Assembly (NCBI GenBank): GCA_014381785.1 | Contig: JACNKZ010000035.1 | Span: forward strand, 1 to 64,000 | Origin: Kiritimatiellota bacterium | Lineage (GTDB): Bacteria; Verrucomicrobiota; Kiritimatiellia; Kiritimatiellales; Tichowtungiaceae | Direction: 5' to 3' | DNA length: 64,000 nt | Shown here: positions 26,958 to 35,803 of the stretch, in pieces | Position numbering within the stretch: position 1 is the stretch's first letter | How the letters are laid out: every line of letters starts with the position of its first letter | Position numbers and translations under genes: made by a program | Notes under the pieces: model-generated | What the model was told of the DNA's origin: nothing | The model's database searches: none | Seen by the model: only the letters and a program-made list of their open reading frames with translations

Positions 26958-28787
26958 ATGAGAAATCCGATCCAGTCAAAGCGGCTGTCGAAGAAGCTGC
27001 TTCTTATCCTCCCGGGCGTTATTTTTCTGATGACGCTCGGATCCATATATGGACAAACCCTCGATGCGGAGCCGACGGCCCAGGACCCTGTGGTCAACAC
27101 GGGAGAGCTGGTGTCGATTCAGGTAGACGGCGGCACGATCAGGCAGGTGCTCAATGCGTTCGCAATGCAAACCAAACGCAATGTAGTAATCGGCCCCGAA
27201 GTAACCAATGATGTGGTTACAATTCACCTCACTGATGTGCAGTGGGACAATGCCCTCGACGTGATTTTGAAACCGTACGGATACGGCTACCGCGTTGTCG
27301 GCAATGCGATTGTTGTTGGTGAACTGACCCGGCTGAAAGCCCTGGAAACGGTGGAGCCGCTTCAGAGCCGGGTGTATGAGTTGAGCTATCTCGATGCGGG
27401 AGATGCACGAGAAATTATCGAGGCACAGCTTTCGCCGCGCGGACGCATGAGCATCATTACCGCTCGCGGCCAAAAGGGATGGGACTTCGGTTCGGCCCAG
27501 CGGCGCGCCACAAGTCGCAGCGGCTCCACGCTGGAAAAGCGGGTGCGGATGGATAATGATCAGGCCAAAAGCAAAACCATTGTGATCAATGATGTGCCCA
27601 GCGTGCTAGACCGCGTTGCGGAAACATTAGAGAAAATCGATAAAATGCCGCAGCAGGTTCTGGTCGAGGCCCGTTTTCTGGAGGTCAATGAAGATCTACT
27701 GCGCGATATCGGCATGCAGATGGGCGGCTCATTTGAAATAGATGGAAACCCCATAGGAATCGCCGAGCAATTCTTCGAAGCCGAGCCCAATTCATTTGGC
27801 CAGCTGAGTGAAGATGTTACCGGAAAGATGCCGCTTACCACATTCGGGCAGATCACAGCAGACGGCGGCAACTGGAACCTTCTCATCAGTTTGCTGCAAG
27901 AGGATGAAGACACCAAAACGCTCTCCGCGCCGAAAATCCTGACCCTCAACAATCAGGAAGCAACCATCATTGTCGGACGCAAATTCCCGATTATTGAATC
28001 AGATGTCAGCGGCGGCGGGAATACCGACTCGGTAACCGTGTCGCTTGATTACTATGAAAACATCGGGATTCAGCTCAACGTGGTGCCGCAAATCTGTGAT
28101 GACAAATACATCAATATGATCGTTCATCCATCTGTCAGCTCCATCGAAAGCTTTGTTTCAGCCGGTGTCGGATCGGTCGGCGCCACAAACAATGTGCCGC
28201 TGGCGGAATATCCCATCATCAAAGTGCGGGATGCTGAAACCCAGATTCTGGTTGCCAACGGCGAAACCATTGTGATCGGCGGACTGCTCGAAGAGCGCGA
28301 AACCGACGGCGTGTTTAAAGTTCCCTTCCTCGGGGACATCCCTGTTCTGGGGCACCTTTTCCGCCGCGACACCAAAGATAACTCAACCATTGATCTGTTG
28401 ATCTTCCTCACGGCCACCATCATCGATTCTGAAAATTATGATGACATCCTCGAGAAAAATCATGGAATGCAACCCATCGTGGTGGAACCCATTGTGGTGG
28501 AACCCATCATCGTAGCGGAACCCATTGTGGTGGAACCCATCGTGATAAAACCGGAACCCATCGTGGTGGAACCGGAACCGGCCACAGTGGATCCCGAAGC
28601 AATGGAACCGGAACCCTCCGCGATGGGACCGGAACCCGCAGCGATGGATCCGGAACCGGTTGCAATGGAACCGGAACCCGTAGCGATGGAACCGGAACCC
28701 GTAGCGATGGATCCGAAACCGGTTGCAATGGAACCGGAAGAGTCCATCGACATGAGCGTTGCAGAGATCATGGAAAAACTAATGTAG
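26958..28787 (+). CDS. pilQ: secretin, PilQ/GspD family, with repetitive C-terminal tail
   Basis: A 609-residue outer-membrane channel subunit. A signal anchor covers about 12-34 and an STN/N-domain region 45-200. The secretin beta-domain (about 215-495) carries the VPFLGDIPVLGHLFR signature and TIDLLIFLTATI near its end. After residue 500 comes a tail of about 100 residues made of EPIVVEP and MEPEPVA-type repeats, ending in an amphipathic IMEKLM. The tail is unusual for the family and could span peptidoglycan or bind a partner. I chose the ATG at 26958 because AGGGAG is six bases upstream; ATG 26952 lies too close to it. Confidence 0.88.
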   Translation: MRNPIQSKRLSKKLLLILPGVIFLMTLGSIYGQTLDAEPTAQDPVVNTGELVSIQVDGGTIRQVLNAFAMQTKRNVVIGPEVTNDVVTIHLTDVQWDNALDVILKPYGYGYRVVGNAIVVGELTRLKALETVEPLQSRVYELSYLDAGDAREIIEAQLSPRGRMSIITARGQKGWDFGSAQRRATSRSGSTLEKRVRMDNDQAKSKTIVINDVPSVLDRVAETLEKIDKMPQQVLVEARFLEVNEDLLRDIGMQMGGSFEIDGNPIGIAEQFFEAEPNSFGQLSEDVTGKMPLTTFGQITADGGNWNLLISLLQEDEDTKTLSAPKILTLNNQEATIIVGRKFPIIESDVSGGGNTDSVTVSLDYYENIGIQLNVVPQICDDKYINMIVHPSVSSIESFVSAGVGSVGATNNVPLAEYPIIKVRDAETQILVANGETIVIGGLLEERETDGVFKVPFLGDIPVLGHLFRRDTKDNSTIDLLIFLTATIIDSENYDDILEKNHGMQPIVVEPIVVEPIIVAEPIVVEPIVIKPEPIVVEPEPATVDPEAMEPEPSAMGPEPAAMDPEPVAMEPEPVAMEPEPVAMDPKPVAMEPEESIDMSVAEIMEKLM

Positions 28788-28804
28788 GAAACGGGAAGCA
28801 AAGA

Positions 28805-30490
28805 ATGAGCGCCGCAAAAAACTTAACGGCTGAGCAGTTGCAAAAGGTCTTCTTCGACCATCAGGAAAAAGATGTGTCGATGAAGCATATTGCGGAAGAC
28901 TGCGGGCTATCCTCATCGAGGGAGTTGGCCGCGGCGCTCTCGGACCTGCTTCAGATTCCGCTTATTGAAATTCCGGAGGAATTTCACATCGAGCGGGATG
29001 TGCTGGAGCAGGTGCCGGAAGTCATTTCCCGACGCTACACACTGATTCCTTTCGAGCAGAAAGATAAGCACTCCTTGACGCTGGTTATGGCCAACCCGCT
29101 GGACCTGGATGCGCTCGATACTGTGCGCTTCCAGACCAAACTGGAGGTTCATCGGGCGGTCGGCGTTGAAGAGGAAATCCTCGCCTTGATCAATAAGTCC
29201 TATAAGCAAGAGGCCTATATTGAGGAAGGCCTTCAGGACATCGTCTCGCTCGAAAATATGGGTGTGGATATGGATTTGGACGAGCCGCTGCGTGTGGAGC
29301 TCGACCAGCTGAAAGACCTGGCCAACGATATGCCGGTGATTCGTTTTGTCAATCTGCTCCTGATGGGCGCCATCCGGGACCGTGCGAGTGACATCCATTT
29401 TGAACCGGCTGAAAAATCTATTTCCATCCGGTTCCGGGTGGATGGCGTACTGCGGGAAGTCACCCCGCCACCGCGGACACTGTACGCAGCCATCACCACC
29501 CGCCTGAAGATCCTTTCCGAGCTCGATATTGCCGAACACCGCCTCCCGCAGGACGGACTGTTTAAGTTTAAAGTGCATGGCCGCGTCATTGATGTGCGGG
29601 TATCTGTCCTGCCGGTGGCTCACGGAGAAAAAGTGGTTTTGCGCATTCTGGACCGGGATTCTCTTTTAGTGGATATGGCTGATGTCGGCTTTGATCCGCC
29701 GATGCTGAAAGACTTCAAGCAAATCCTGGAAAACCCGAATGGCATCATCCTGCTGACCGGCCCGACCGGCAGCGGAAAAACCACCACATTATACAGTGCA
29801 TTAAGCCACTTGAAGTGTCCTGAGCGAAACATCCAAACCGTGGAAGACCCCATCGAATATCTCATCGATGGGGTAAACCAGACGGCGATCCGGCCGCAAA
29901 TCGGGCTGGATTTTGCAAGCTGCCTGCGGTCCATTCTCCGCCAGGATCCCGATATTATTATGATCGGTGAAATCCGGGATCTGGAGACCGCCCAGATCGC
30001 CACCCGCTCCTCGTTAACCGGGCATCTGGTGCTCAGCACGCTGCACACCAACGATGCCCCCTCTTCCTTCAGCCGCCTGCGTGATATCGGAGTGCCCTCC
30101 TATCTGATCTCCGCCACCGTCCGGCTGGTCATTGCACAACGACTGGTCCGGCTGATCTGTCCGCGCTGTAAAACACAATTCACTCCCTCTTCAGAAAAAC
30201 TCGAGCTCATTTCGCGAATCTGCCCGGATGCAGCCAAGTGGAGTTTTTTCCATGGAGCCGGATGTATTGACTGTCAGCAAACCGGATTCCTCGGCCGTAG
30301 CGGAATTTTTGAATTTATGCGCGTATCGGATCATATCCGGGGATTAATTTCCAAAGACCGGAATTCCACAGAACTGCGCAACGAAGCCATCGCCTCCGGG
30401 ATGGAGTCGCTTGCGTTTAACGGACTAATGAAAGTCAAACAGGGACTCACCACCATTGATGAGGTGTTGCATGTAACTCAGCAACTTTAA
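28805..30490 (+). CDS. pilB: type IV pilus assembly ATPase PilB-like
   Basis: A 561-residue ATPase of the GspE/PilB group. The N-terminal MshEN (GSPII_E_N) domain (about 1-150) can bind cyclic-di-GMP in relatives. The catalytic part has Walker A GPTGSGKTTT (about 318), the Asp box, Walker B IIMIGEIRD, the His box LSTLHTND, and a four-cysteine zinc site (CPRC near 455, CIDC near 480). It drives pilin polymerisation at the inner membrane with the platform protein encoded next. AGGAAA-type spacing precedes the ATG. Confidence 0.93.
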   Translation: MSAAKNLTAEQLQKVFFDHQEKDVSMKHIAEDCGLSSSRELAAALSDLLQIPLIEIPEEFHIERDVLEQVPEVISRRYTLIPFEQKDKHSLTLVMANPLDLDALDTVRFQTKLEVHRAVGVEEEILALINKSYKQEAYIEEGLQDIVSLENMGVDMDLDEPLRVELDQLKDLANDMPVIRFVNLLLMGAIRDRASDIHFEPAEKSISIRFRVDGVLREVTPPPRTLYAAITTRLKILSELDIAEHRLPQDGLFKFKVHGRVIDVRVSVLPVAHGEKVVLRILDRDSLLVDMADVGFDPPMLKDFKQILENPNGIILLTGPTGSGKTTTLYSALSHLKCPERNIQTVEDPIEYLIDGVNQTAIRPQIGLDFASCLRSILRQDPDIIMIGEIRDLETAQIATRSSLTGHLVLSTLHTNDAPSSFSRLRDIGVPSYLISATVRLVIAQRLVRLICPRCKTQFTPSSEKLELISRICPDAAKWSFFHGAGCIDCQQTGFLGRSGIFEFMRVSDHIRGLISKDRNSTELRNEAIASGMESLAFNGLMKVKQGLTTIDEVLHVTQQL

Positions 30491-30502
30491 ATGAGGTGTA
30501 TA

Positions 30503-31792
30503 ATGAAAACGTTTAACTACACAGCGAAAAACGCCGCCGGGGAACTGGTGCGCGATGTGATCGAATCGGACAGCCGCCAAAACGCGCTGTCCGATCTCCG
30601 GCGCAAAGGCCTCACCGTTGTAACGCTGATGGAGCTCGATGCGGTTTCCCCGCAGGAAATCGAAGAGGCCTCTCGCCCTAAACGGAAAAAGAGAATTCAT
30701 ATCGAAGACCTTCTAAACAAAACCCTTACGCTGGCACCGAATAAACAGCCGCAGGACAAAAAAGTGCGCATAAGTGATATGTCTATATTCTGCCGGCAAC
30801 TGGCCATCTCCGTCAATTCAGGCCTCCCGTTACGCGAAGCACTCGAGGGAATTCATGAAGATATGGACGTGCGGTCGTTAAAAGCCGTGCTGGAAAACCT
30901 CATCAAAAAGCTGCACGACGGCATCCCGTTCTCCCAAGCGGTCGCGGCCCACCCCAAGGTGTTTTCCCCCATCTTTATCGGCATGGTGCGTGCGGCGGAA
31001 GAAGCCGGATCGCTGCCTGAAACACTCAACCAGCTGGCAAACTACATGGAAGCCTCCGACAAACTTCAACGTAAAATTAAAACCCTGCTGGCCTACCCGG
31101 CCTTCGTGGCGGTGTTTTTTGTCATCATCACGCTGGTTATGGTTTTGGGGATTATCCCCCGCTTTCAGGATATCTTCGGCGATCTGGATGCGGATCTGCC
31201 AACCCTGACCACCGCGGTGTTTGGAATTAATGCATTTGTTGTTCAGCACTTTCCCGTCATTCTGGCTGTCGTTGCGGTTTTGATTCTGGGCTATGTGTTT
31301 TACAGGAAAACCCCGTCCGGCAGACTGAACATCTCACGAATGAAGTTAAAAATGCCGCTGAGCGGAGATTGTCTTAAACGCTATATTATCGCCCGCATCT
31401 GCCGCTGCCTGGCCATTATGCTGAAAAGCGGAGTCCCGATTTCCACGGCCTTACAGATTGTCTCAAAAATCGGGAACAACCTGGCCATCGAGAACGCCAT
31501 TTTGGCTGCTCAGGAAAAAATCATCGCCGGCTCAACCATTGCGCTGGGCCTGAAGGAAACAGAAATTTTCCCTGCTCTTCTGATCCGGATGCTCGGAGTC
31601 GGAGAGAACGCCGGCCAACTGCCGGAAGTACTCAATCGTGTAAGTGATGCCTATGAAGATCAAGTAGAAGCGTCGATCACCACCGGCACCGCGTTGCTCG
31701 AACCCATCATCATTACCGTATTCGGGATGATGGTGCTGTTGCTGATTATCAGTATTTATCTACCGGTGTTCAGTATTGCCTCTCATGTTTGA
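30503..31792 (+). CDS. pilC: type IV pilus platform protein PilC-like
   Basis: A 429-residue GspF/PilC inner-membrane protein. Two cytoplasmic GspF domains (about 95-215 and 295-420) alternate with three transmembrane helices (about 195-220, 240-265 and 400-425). It couples the PilB/PilT motors to pilin assembly. The ATG at 30503 follows GAGGTG; an in-frame ATG at 30491 touches the pilB stop codon and has no binding site. A basic linker (RPKRKKRIH) separates the N-terminal extension from the first domain. Confidence 0.92.
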   Translation: MKTFNYTAKNAAGELVRDVIESDSRQNALSDLRRKGLTVVTLMELDAVSPQEIEEASRPKRKKRIHIEDLLNKTLTLAPNKQPQDKKVRISDMSIFCRQLAISVNSGLPLREALEGIHEDMDVRSLKAVLENLIKKLHDGIPFSQAVAAHPKVFSPIFIGMVRAAEEAGSLPETLNQLANYMEASDKLQRKIKTLLAYPAFVAVFFVIITLVMVLGIIPRFQDIFGDLDADLPTLTTAVFGINAFVVQHFPVILAVVAVLILGYVFYRKTPSGRLNISRMKLKMPLSGDCLKRYIIARICRCLAIMLKSGVPISTALQIVSKIGNNLAIENAILAAQEKIIAGSTIALGLKETEIFPALLIRMLGVGENAGQLPEVLNRVSDAYEDQVEASITTGTALLEPIIITVFGMMVLLLIISIYLPVFSIASHV

Positions 31793-31867
31793 TTAATGAA
31801 AAGCATCTCCGGAGGGACCGGGTGATGCAGGACGGGGAAGAGAGAGAAAGAAAGAAGGAGGAGACCC

Positions 31868-32293
31868 ATGAGAACAAGAAAAAGAAAAGCAGGATTCACC
31901 CTAGTTGAACTGATGATCGTCGCCGCAATTATTGCTATTCTGGCTGCGATCCTTATCCCGCTGCTGGCATCGAATCGCGACAGTGCGATTGCTTCGGAAG
32001 CCGCCAATATGTGTGGTGCCGTCGCAACCGCCTGCAAAATAGAGTGGGCGAAGTCGGGAGACTGGCCTGCCACCACAGATAACCTGCCTCAAACCACACA
32101 GGATGAGATCGAACGAGCTAAATACTTCAACGAAGCTGACGTTACCATCGGAGGAAGCGGCCCTGACGACTACAGCATAACAGTTGACGGCGGCGCGTCC
32201 GAATATTCATCCGGAACTGCCGAAGATTTAGTTCTAGATGAGGATGGAACATGGAGCGGTTCTGTCGTAGATAACGGTTGGGTTTCCAACTAA
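31868..32293 (+). CDS. pilA: major type IV pilin-like protein
   Basis: A 141-residue prepilin. A short basic leader (MRTRKRKAG) ends in a prepilin peptidase site, followed by FTLVELMIVAAIIAILAAIL with the conserved Glu at mature position 5. The C-terminal head is small, acidic and rich in Ser/Gly. The gene has a very strong purine-rich ribosome binding site (AAGAAGGAGGAG) and is followed by a strong stem-loop, both consistent with high expression. It lies centrally in the operon and is the best candidate for the main fibre subunit. Confidence 0.88.
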   Translation: MRTRKRKAGFTLVELMIVAAIIAILAAILIPLLASNRDSAIASEAANMCGAVATACKIEWAKSGDWPATTDNLPQTTQDEIERAKYFNEADVTIGGSGPDDYSITVDGGASEYSSGTAEDLVLDEDGTWSGSVVDNGWVSN

Positions 32294-32301
32294 AAAGCAA
32301 T

Positions 32302-32335
32302 CCGCCGCACTCCCGGTAAATCCGGGAGTTGCGGC
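32302..32335 (+). terminator. stem-loop after pilin gene
   Basis: CTCCCGG and CCGGGAG form a perfect 7-bp stem with a five-base loop, extended by CCGC/GCGG. No T-tract follows and the next gene starts 24 bases on. It is more likely a processing or mRNA-stability element protecting the pilin message, or a partial terminator, than a full stop. Confidence 0.5.
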
Positions 32336-32358
32336 AGGTCTAGAAAAATGGAATCGGC

Positions 32359-33297
32359 ATGAAACTGCTAGATCGAATTCGACAAGAGGATGTTGCGGGG
32401 TTGGACTTCCACCACGACCATATCGTCGCCTCCCATTTTATAACCACGCCCGACGGACCGCGTCTGAATAAGCTGGCTGTGGGTCAATATGAGTCGGGAA
32501 TGACAGACCGCGAGATGGCAGCGGAGATCCGGGCATTCTGGAAAAAGGAAAAACTCCCGACCCGAACCGTCTGCACCTGTCTGCACAGTCAGGCGCTCGT
32601 CATTCGTTATTTTAATTATAAAAATCTGAGCATGGATGAATTACCCCCTGTTCTCGCGCTGGAGGCAGAGGAGGCATTGCAGTGCGATTCAGCAAACATC
32701 GCGATGGATTGGGAGCTGAATCAGACATCCGCGCAGCCCTCAGGATTATCCGGCACACTGTTTGCGGCGCCGCAAAAAACCATCACGCGCCACCTGAATC
32801 TGATCAAAGCCGCCGGGCTTTATTCAATACGGGTAGAAGCCAGTTGTTCCGCACTGAGCAATCTATACAGCTTTTTAAATAAAAACAGCCAGACCCGCCC
32901 TGTCTGCCTGGTCAGTCTGAACGAATGGACAGCGGACATTGTGATGTGCTCCAATGAGGGGGCTTATCCCCGCAGCGTGTTTTCAGCAGACAAACAATGG
33001 AAAGACAACCAGGACTACCTGCTCGAAAATATTCAAAATGCGCTGCTCTACTATCACCTGAAGCTGAAAAACCCCCCGATTGAACAAATTCTGCTGATCG
33101 GAAAAATCTCGCAAATGAATGACTTTCAAAAAAAACTGTCCCAGCAGACCGCACTGACCGTTACCCGCTTGAACGTTACAGACAATCCCCTCCTGCAATT
33201 CAGCCAACCGGAACCCGGCTACCAACAGGATTGGAATTGCAATCTTGCCACAAGCATCGGACTTGGATTGAGGAAAGAAGACTATGAACTGGTGTGA
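32359..33297 (+). CDS. PilM-like actin-fold protein
   Basis: A 312-residue soluble protein in the PilM position of the operon. The N-terminus (LDRIRQEDVAGLDFHHDHIVA) and the later VEASCSALSNLYSFL segment fit the ATPase-fold PilM/EpsL cytoplasmic family, though conservation is low. PilM binds the cytoplasmic tail of PilN. The 3' end overlaps the next gene by 14 bases, indicating translational coupling. Identity rests mainly on order and weak motif resemblance. Confidence 0.65.
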   Translation: MKLLDRIRQEDVAGLDFHHDHIVASHFITTPDGPRLNKLAVGQYESGMTDREMAAEIRAFWKKEKLPTRTVCTCLHSQALVIRYFNYKNLSMDELPPVLALEAEEALQCDSANIAMDWELNQTSAQPSGLSGTLFAAPQKTITRHLNLIKAAGLYSIRVEASCSALSNLYSFLNKNSQTRPVCLVSLNEWTADIVMCSNEGAYPRSVFSADKQWKDNQDYLLENIQNALLYYHLKLKNPPIEQILLIGKISQMNDFQKKLSQQTALTVTRLNVTDNPLLQFSQPEPGYQQDWNCNLATSIGLGLRKEDYELV

Positions 33298-33880
33298 AAT
33301 TAATCTGGCCCGCGATCAAGTCGTTTCCTCAAAACGACGTCATCGCATCTATTGGATGATGATGCTCTACCTGCTTATAATGACCGGTCTGCTGATCACT
33401 GCAACGGCCGGTGCCAGTTCGAAAATACGAAATGGCCTTGCGTTGCATCGTCGCGCGCAACAGATTGAAAAACAATTCGAAACAGCCAGCCCGAATTCGC
33501 CCTCAATGCTGACCTATGCCGAAGAACTCCGGCGCACTCTGCTGCGCAACGAAACACAGCTCGCGGAAATAAACGCCGCCCTTCCCGACCGGATTCAATC
33601 CGTACTTCCGCTGATTATTTCCGTCATCAACCAGCCCGGAAACAGCGAACTGTACAAATTGAGCTTCACTCAGCAAACACGTGAAAAAAAACCGGAGCTC
33701 GAATTCAGCATCCTCGTTCCCGCCGGGCAGCGCGATGCCGCGGACTTCCTCCAGCGTTGGAAACGCGACCCCCTGTTGGCGCGCCAATTCGAAACCATCA
33801 CGCCCTCAACAACCAAACGCGGCACAATGGGGCAAGGTGAGGTTCTCATTATGAGCTACAGAGCCGGTTTTAAGGACTAA
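33284..33880 (+). CDS. PilN-like inner-membrane alignment protein
   Basis: A 198-residue bitopic protein. The cytoplasmic N-terminus opens NWCEINLARDQV, close to the INLLP-type PilN motif that docks into PilM. One transmembrane helix (about 24-45) is followed by a coiled-coil and a ferredoxin-like periplasmic domain. It starts inside the PilM-like gene and ends three bases before the PilO-like gene, as in standard pilMNOP operons. Confidence 0.7.
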   Translation: MNWCEINLARDQVVSSKRRHRIYWMMMLYLLIMTGLLITATAGASSKIRNGLALHRRAQQIEKQFETASPNSPSMLTYAEELRRTLLRNETQLAEINAALPDRIQSVLPLIISVINQPGNSELYKLSFTQQTREKKPELEFSILVPAGQRDAADFLQRWKRDPLLARQFETITPSTTKRGTMGQGEVLIMSYRAGFKD

Positions 33881-33882
33881 CC

Positions 33883-34422
33883 ATGGACAGCGCACGATTC
33901 ATTAGAAATCCGGGTGTTCTCATCGCATGGCTGATTATACCGCCAGCACTCGCATTGCTGGTGGACCGGACGGCGCACGGCTATGTCCAGCGTCAGGAAA
34001 TCCGCTGCGCCCAGTTTCAAACGCTCGAACGCATCATTCCCAACCTGGTGGAATCAGATCGCGATTTCATTGCGCTGACCACTCCCTTTCAGCTCCAAAC
34101 GGCTCCCGGATCATCCGCTGAAGACGCAAACATCGCCCTGCTCAATGACGCCGCTGAACAGTCCGGCTTCTCAATTACAGCGATCAATTTGAACCAAATT
34201 CCGATTGGAAAATCGCCGAAAACTGTCCGGATCGATATGAGCATCACCGGACACGGTTTAACCCGTGCGTTCGCGGAGTTCCTGCGTGAAGTGAAAGCGC
34301 GCGACCCGTTTATTTACGAAAGTCAGGTGGTCATCTCCCGTGCAGCAACAGGTTATAAGGACAACGATGTTGCGGCCACCCTAAGCAAACTCTACATCAA
34401 TACGCCGGAGAACAGCCCATGA
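33883..34422 (+). CDS. PilO-like inner-membrane alignment protein
   Basis: A 179-residue protein with a single N-terminal membrane helix (about 11-27) and a periplasmic domain containing a short helical region and an alpha/beta fold, as expected of PilO. Residues 85-115 (AAEQSGFSITAINLNQIP) resemble the central PilO helix-strand unit. It overlaps the next gene by four bases (ATGA). Assigned by topology and position. Confidence 0.65.
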   Translation: MDSARFIRNPGVLIAWLIIPPALALLVDRTAHGYVQRQEIRCAQFQTLERIIPNLVESDRDFIALTTPFQLQTAPGSSAEDANIALLNDAAEQSGFSITAINLNQIPIGKSPKTVRIDMSITGHGLTRAFAEFLREVKARDPFIYESQVVISRAATGYKDNDVAATLSKLYINTPENSP

Positions 34423-34922
34423 CCTTCCCGACCGGCATCGTGAAATGGATCATCACCGGGGTGATCGGAGTGGCCCTGCTTGCTCTGATGACGATCCTTT
34501 TATGGAGTCAACGGCTGCAGTCATCGCTGGAAAGCGGGCGGTTTGAAGACAGCTACACATCCGTCATACACTCTCTGTATTTACAAACGGACGAGGTTAG
34601 AAAAAAGATGCAGGGCAACATTCCCGGACAAATCGAAATCCTTTCAGAAGAATACATCAACGCCCTGCGTAGCCATACAAACCAGCCCGCAGCAAAAGAA
34701 ACCTTTGGGCGTCTGACCCTGTCCGGAATTTACCTTAACGCCTCCACTCCGCTGACGGAGATTAATGGGAAACTCTATGCGCCTGGGGATGTAATCGGTG
34801 ATTTCACAATCGAAGAAATCAACGCCTACGAAGTCAAAGTTCGCGATTCTGCGGGCGCATACCAGACGCTTCGCCTCATAGACAACACGGAGGCCGTCCA
34901 TGAAATCACTAAAGAACAGTAA
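34419..34922 (+). CDS. PilP-like periplasmic protein
   Basis: A 167-residue protein with an N-terminal membrane segment (about 10-30) and a C-terminal beta domain (about 95-165) reading LSGIYLNASTPLTEINGK then GDVIGDFTIEEINAYEVKV. This is the homology-region fold of PilP/GspC proteins that bind the secretin. There is no lipobox, so it is membrane anchored and not a lipoprotein. It overlaps the next pilin-like gene by 23 bases. Confidence 0.65.
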   Translation: MTFPTGIVKWIITGVIGVALLALMTILLWSQRLQSSLESGRFEDSYTSVIHSLYLQTDEVRKKMQGNIPGQIEILSEEYINALRSHTNQPAAKETFGRLTLSGIYLNASTPLTEINGKLYAPGDVIGDFTIEEINAYEVKVRDSAGAYQTLRLIDNTEAVHEITKEQ

Positions 34923-35319
34923 GCAGGCCATGACGCTCATTGAAGTCATGCTCAGCATCGGGATTATCGCCATATTGGCAGTTCTCTCTGTAACGAGTCT
35001 CTACTACCCCACTCAACTCGTCGTAAACAGCGGTCGCGAACAGTCCGCTATCCATGCGGGCATCGGAGAGCTCGAGCGCAACCTTAAGAATCCGGGGTTG
35101 TGGCATTTAGGCTCCCAAGGGGAATTAAACAACGATGGATGGGAGCCTTCAATTTCGAACGCCCCGGTAGAAATCGTTACAAACGACGTTCCTGGTACTG
35201 CTGATCAATCCGAATATACGATCATACGCACGACCGTTAACTATGGTAACGGAGACGATGAAAAAAACATCGAACTGCTCACCTACCGCTCGCGCCTGCC
35301 AGAGGGCAGTCAGAGGTAA
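34900..35319 (+). CDS. minor pilin / pseudopilin (PilV-like)
   Basis: A 139-residue prepilin. After MKSLKNSKQA the hydrophobic segment MTLIEVMLSIGIIAILAVLS carries the conserved Glu at position 5. Here the residue after the cleavage site is Met rather than Phe. The C-terminal head is about 100 residues. It starts inside the PilP-like gene. With the next two genes it forms a minor-pilin trio that likely primes pilus assembly. Confidence 0.75.
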   Translation: MKSLKNSKQAMTLIEVMLSIGIIAILAVLSVTSLYYPTQLVVNSGREQSAIHAGIGELERNLKNPGLWHLGSQGELNNDGWEPSISNAPVEIVTNDVPGTADQSEYTIIRTTVNYGNGDDEKNIELLTYRSRLPEGSQR

Positions 35320-35324
35320 GTACT

Positions 35325-35801
35325 ATGAAAAAACAAAATCACAAAAACGGCCTCACACTGATTGAACTGATGGTCGCGATGGTGGCGGCCTCGATTATCA
35401 TCCTGATCGCCTCCCTGATTCTGATCATGGCGTTCCGGTCCTGGCGCGTTAACAACGCGTATGTCAACCTGCGGCGCGATTCCGCTTTCGCATTCACCAT
35501 GATGGCGCGAAATGTCCGCGAGTCAGATACCGACGAGGTGGAGTGGGCCGGCGGCACATTAACCATCCCAAGCTCCGTACTGGGCAAACCAACGGTCAGC
35601 TACTATCGAGATGGAGAGGCTCTTAGATATAACGAGAACGGCGGAACAATGACATTGATTCATGACAACGTTGATGAGTTTTCCGCTACGACTACCGGCG
35701 ATCCGGAGGCCGATGACGGCGTCCTCCTGCGACTGGTTCTGGCAGATGCAGACTTCGGCATCGCCATTACCAATGAAATGTTTGTCAACACAAGGAACTG
35801 A
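35325..35801 (+). CDS. minor pilin / pseudopilin (PilW-like)
   Basis: A 158-residue prepilin. The leader MKKQNHKNG is followed by LTLIELMVAMVAASIIILIA with the position-5 Glu. The head domain is acidic and ends in a long strand-rich region (VLLRLVLADADFGIAITNEMFV). It starts six bases after the previous gene and ends two bases before the next. The length and position fit PilW/PilJ-type minor pilins. Confidence 0.75.
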   Translation: MKKQNHKNGLTLIELMVAMVAASIIILIASLILIMAFRSWRVNNAYVNLRRDSAFAFTMMARNVRESDTDEVEWAGGTLTIPSSVLGKPTVSYYRDGEALRYNENGGTMTLIHDNVDEFSATTTGDPEADDGVLLRLVLADADFGIAITNEMFVNTRN

Positions 35802-35803
35802 TT

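Noticed and set aside
28460..28801. Gly/Ser repeat protein antisense to the secretin tail
   Set aside because: It is the mirror of the EP-rich repeats; no start signal and no independent evidence.
31823..31906. Tiny frame between pilC and pilin
   Set aside because: It is produced by the purine-rich ribosome binding region of the pilin gene and overlaps its start out of frame.
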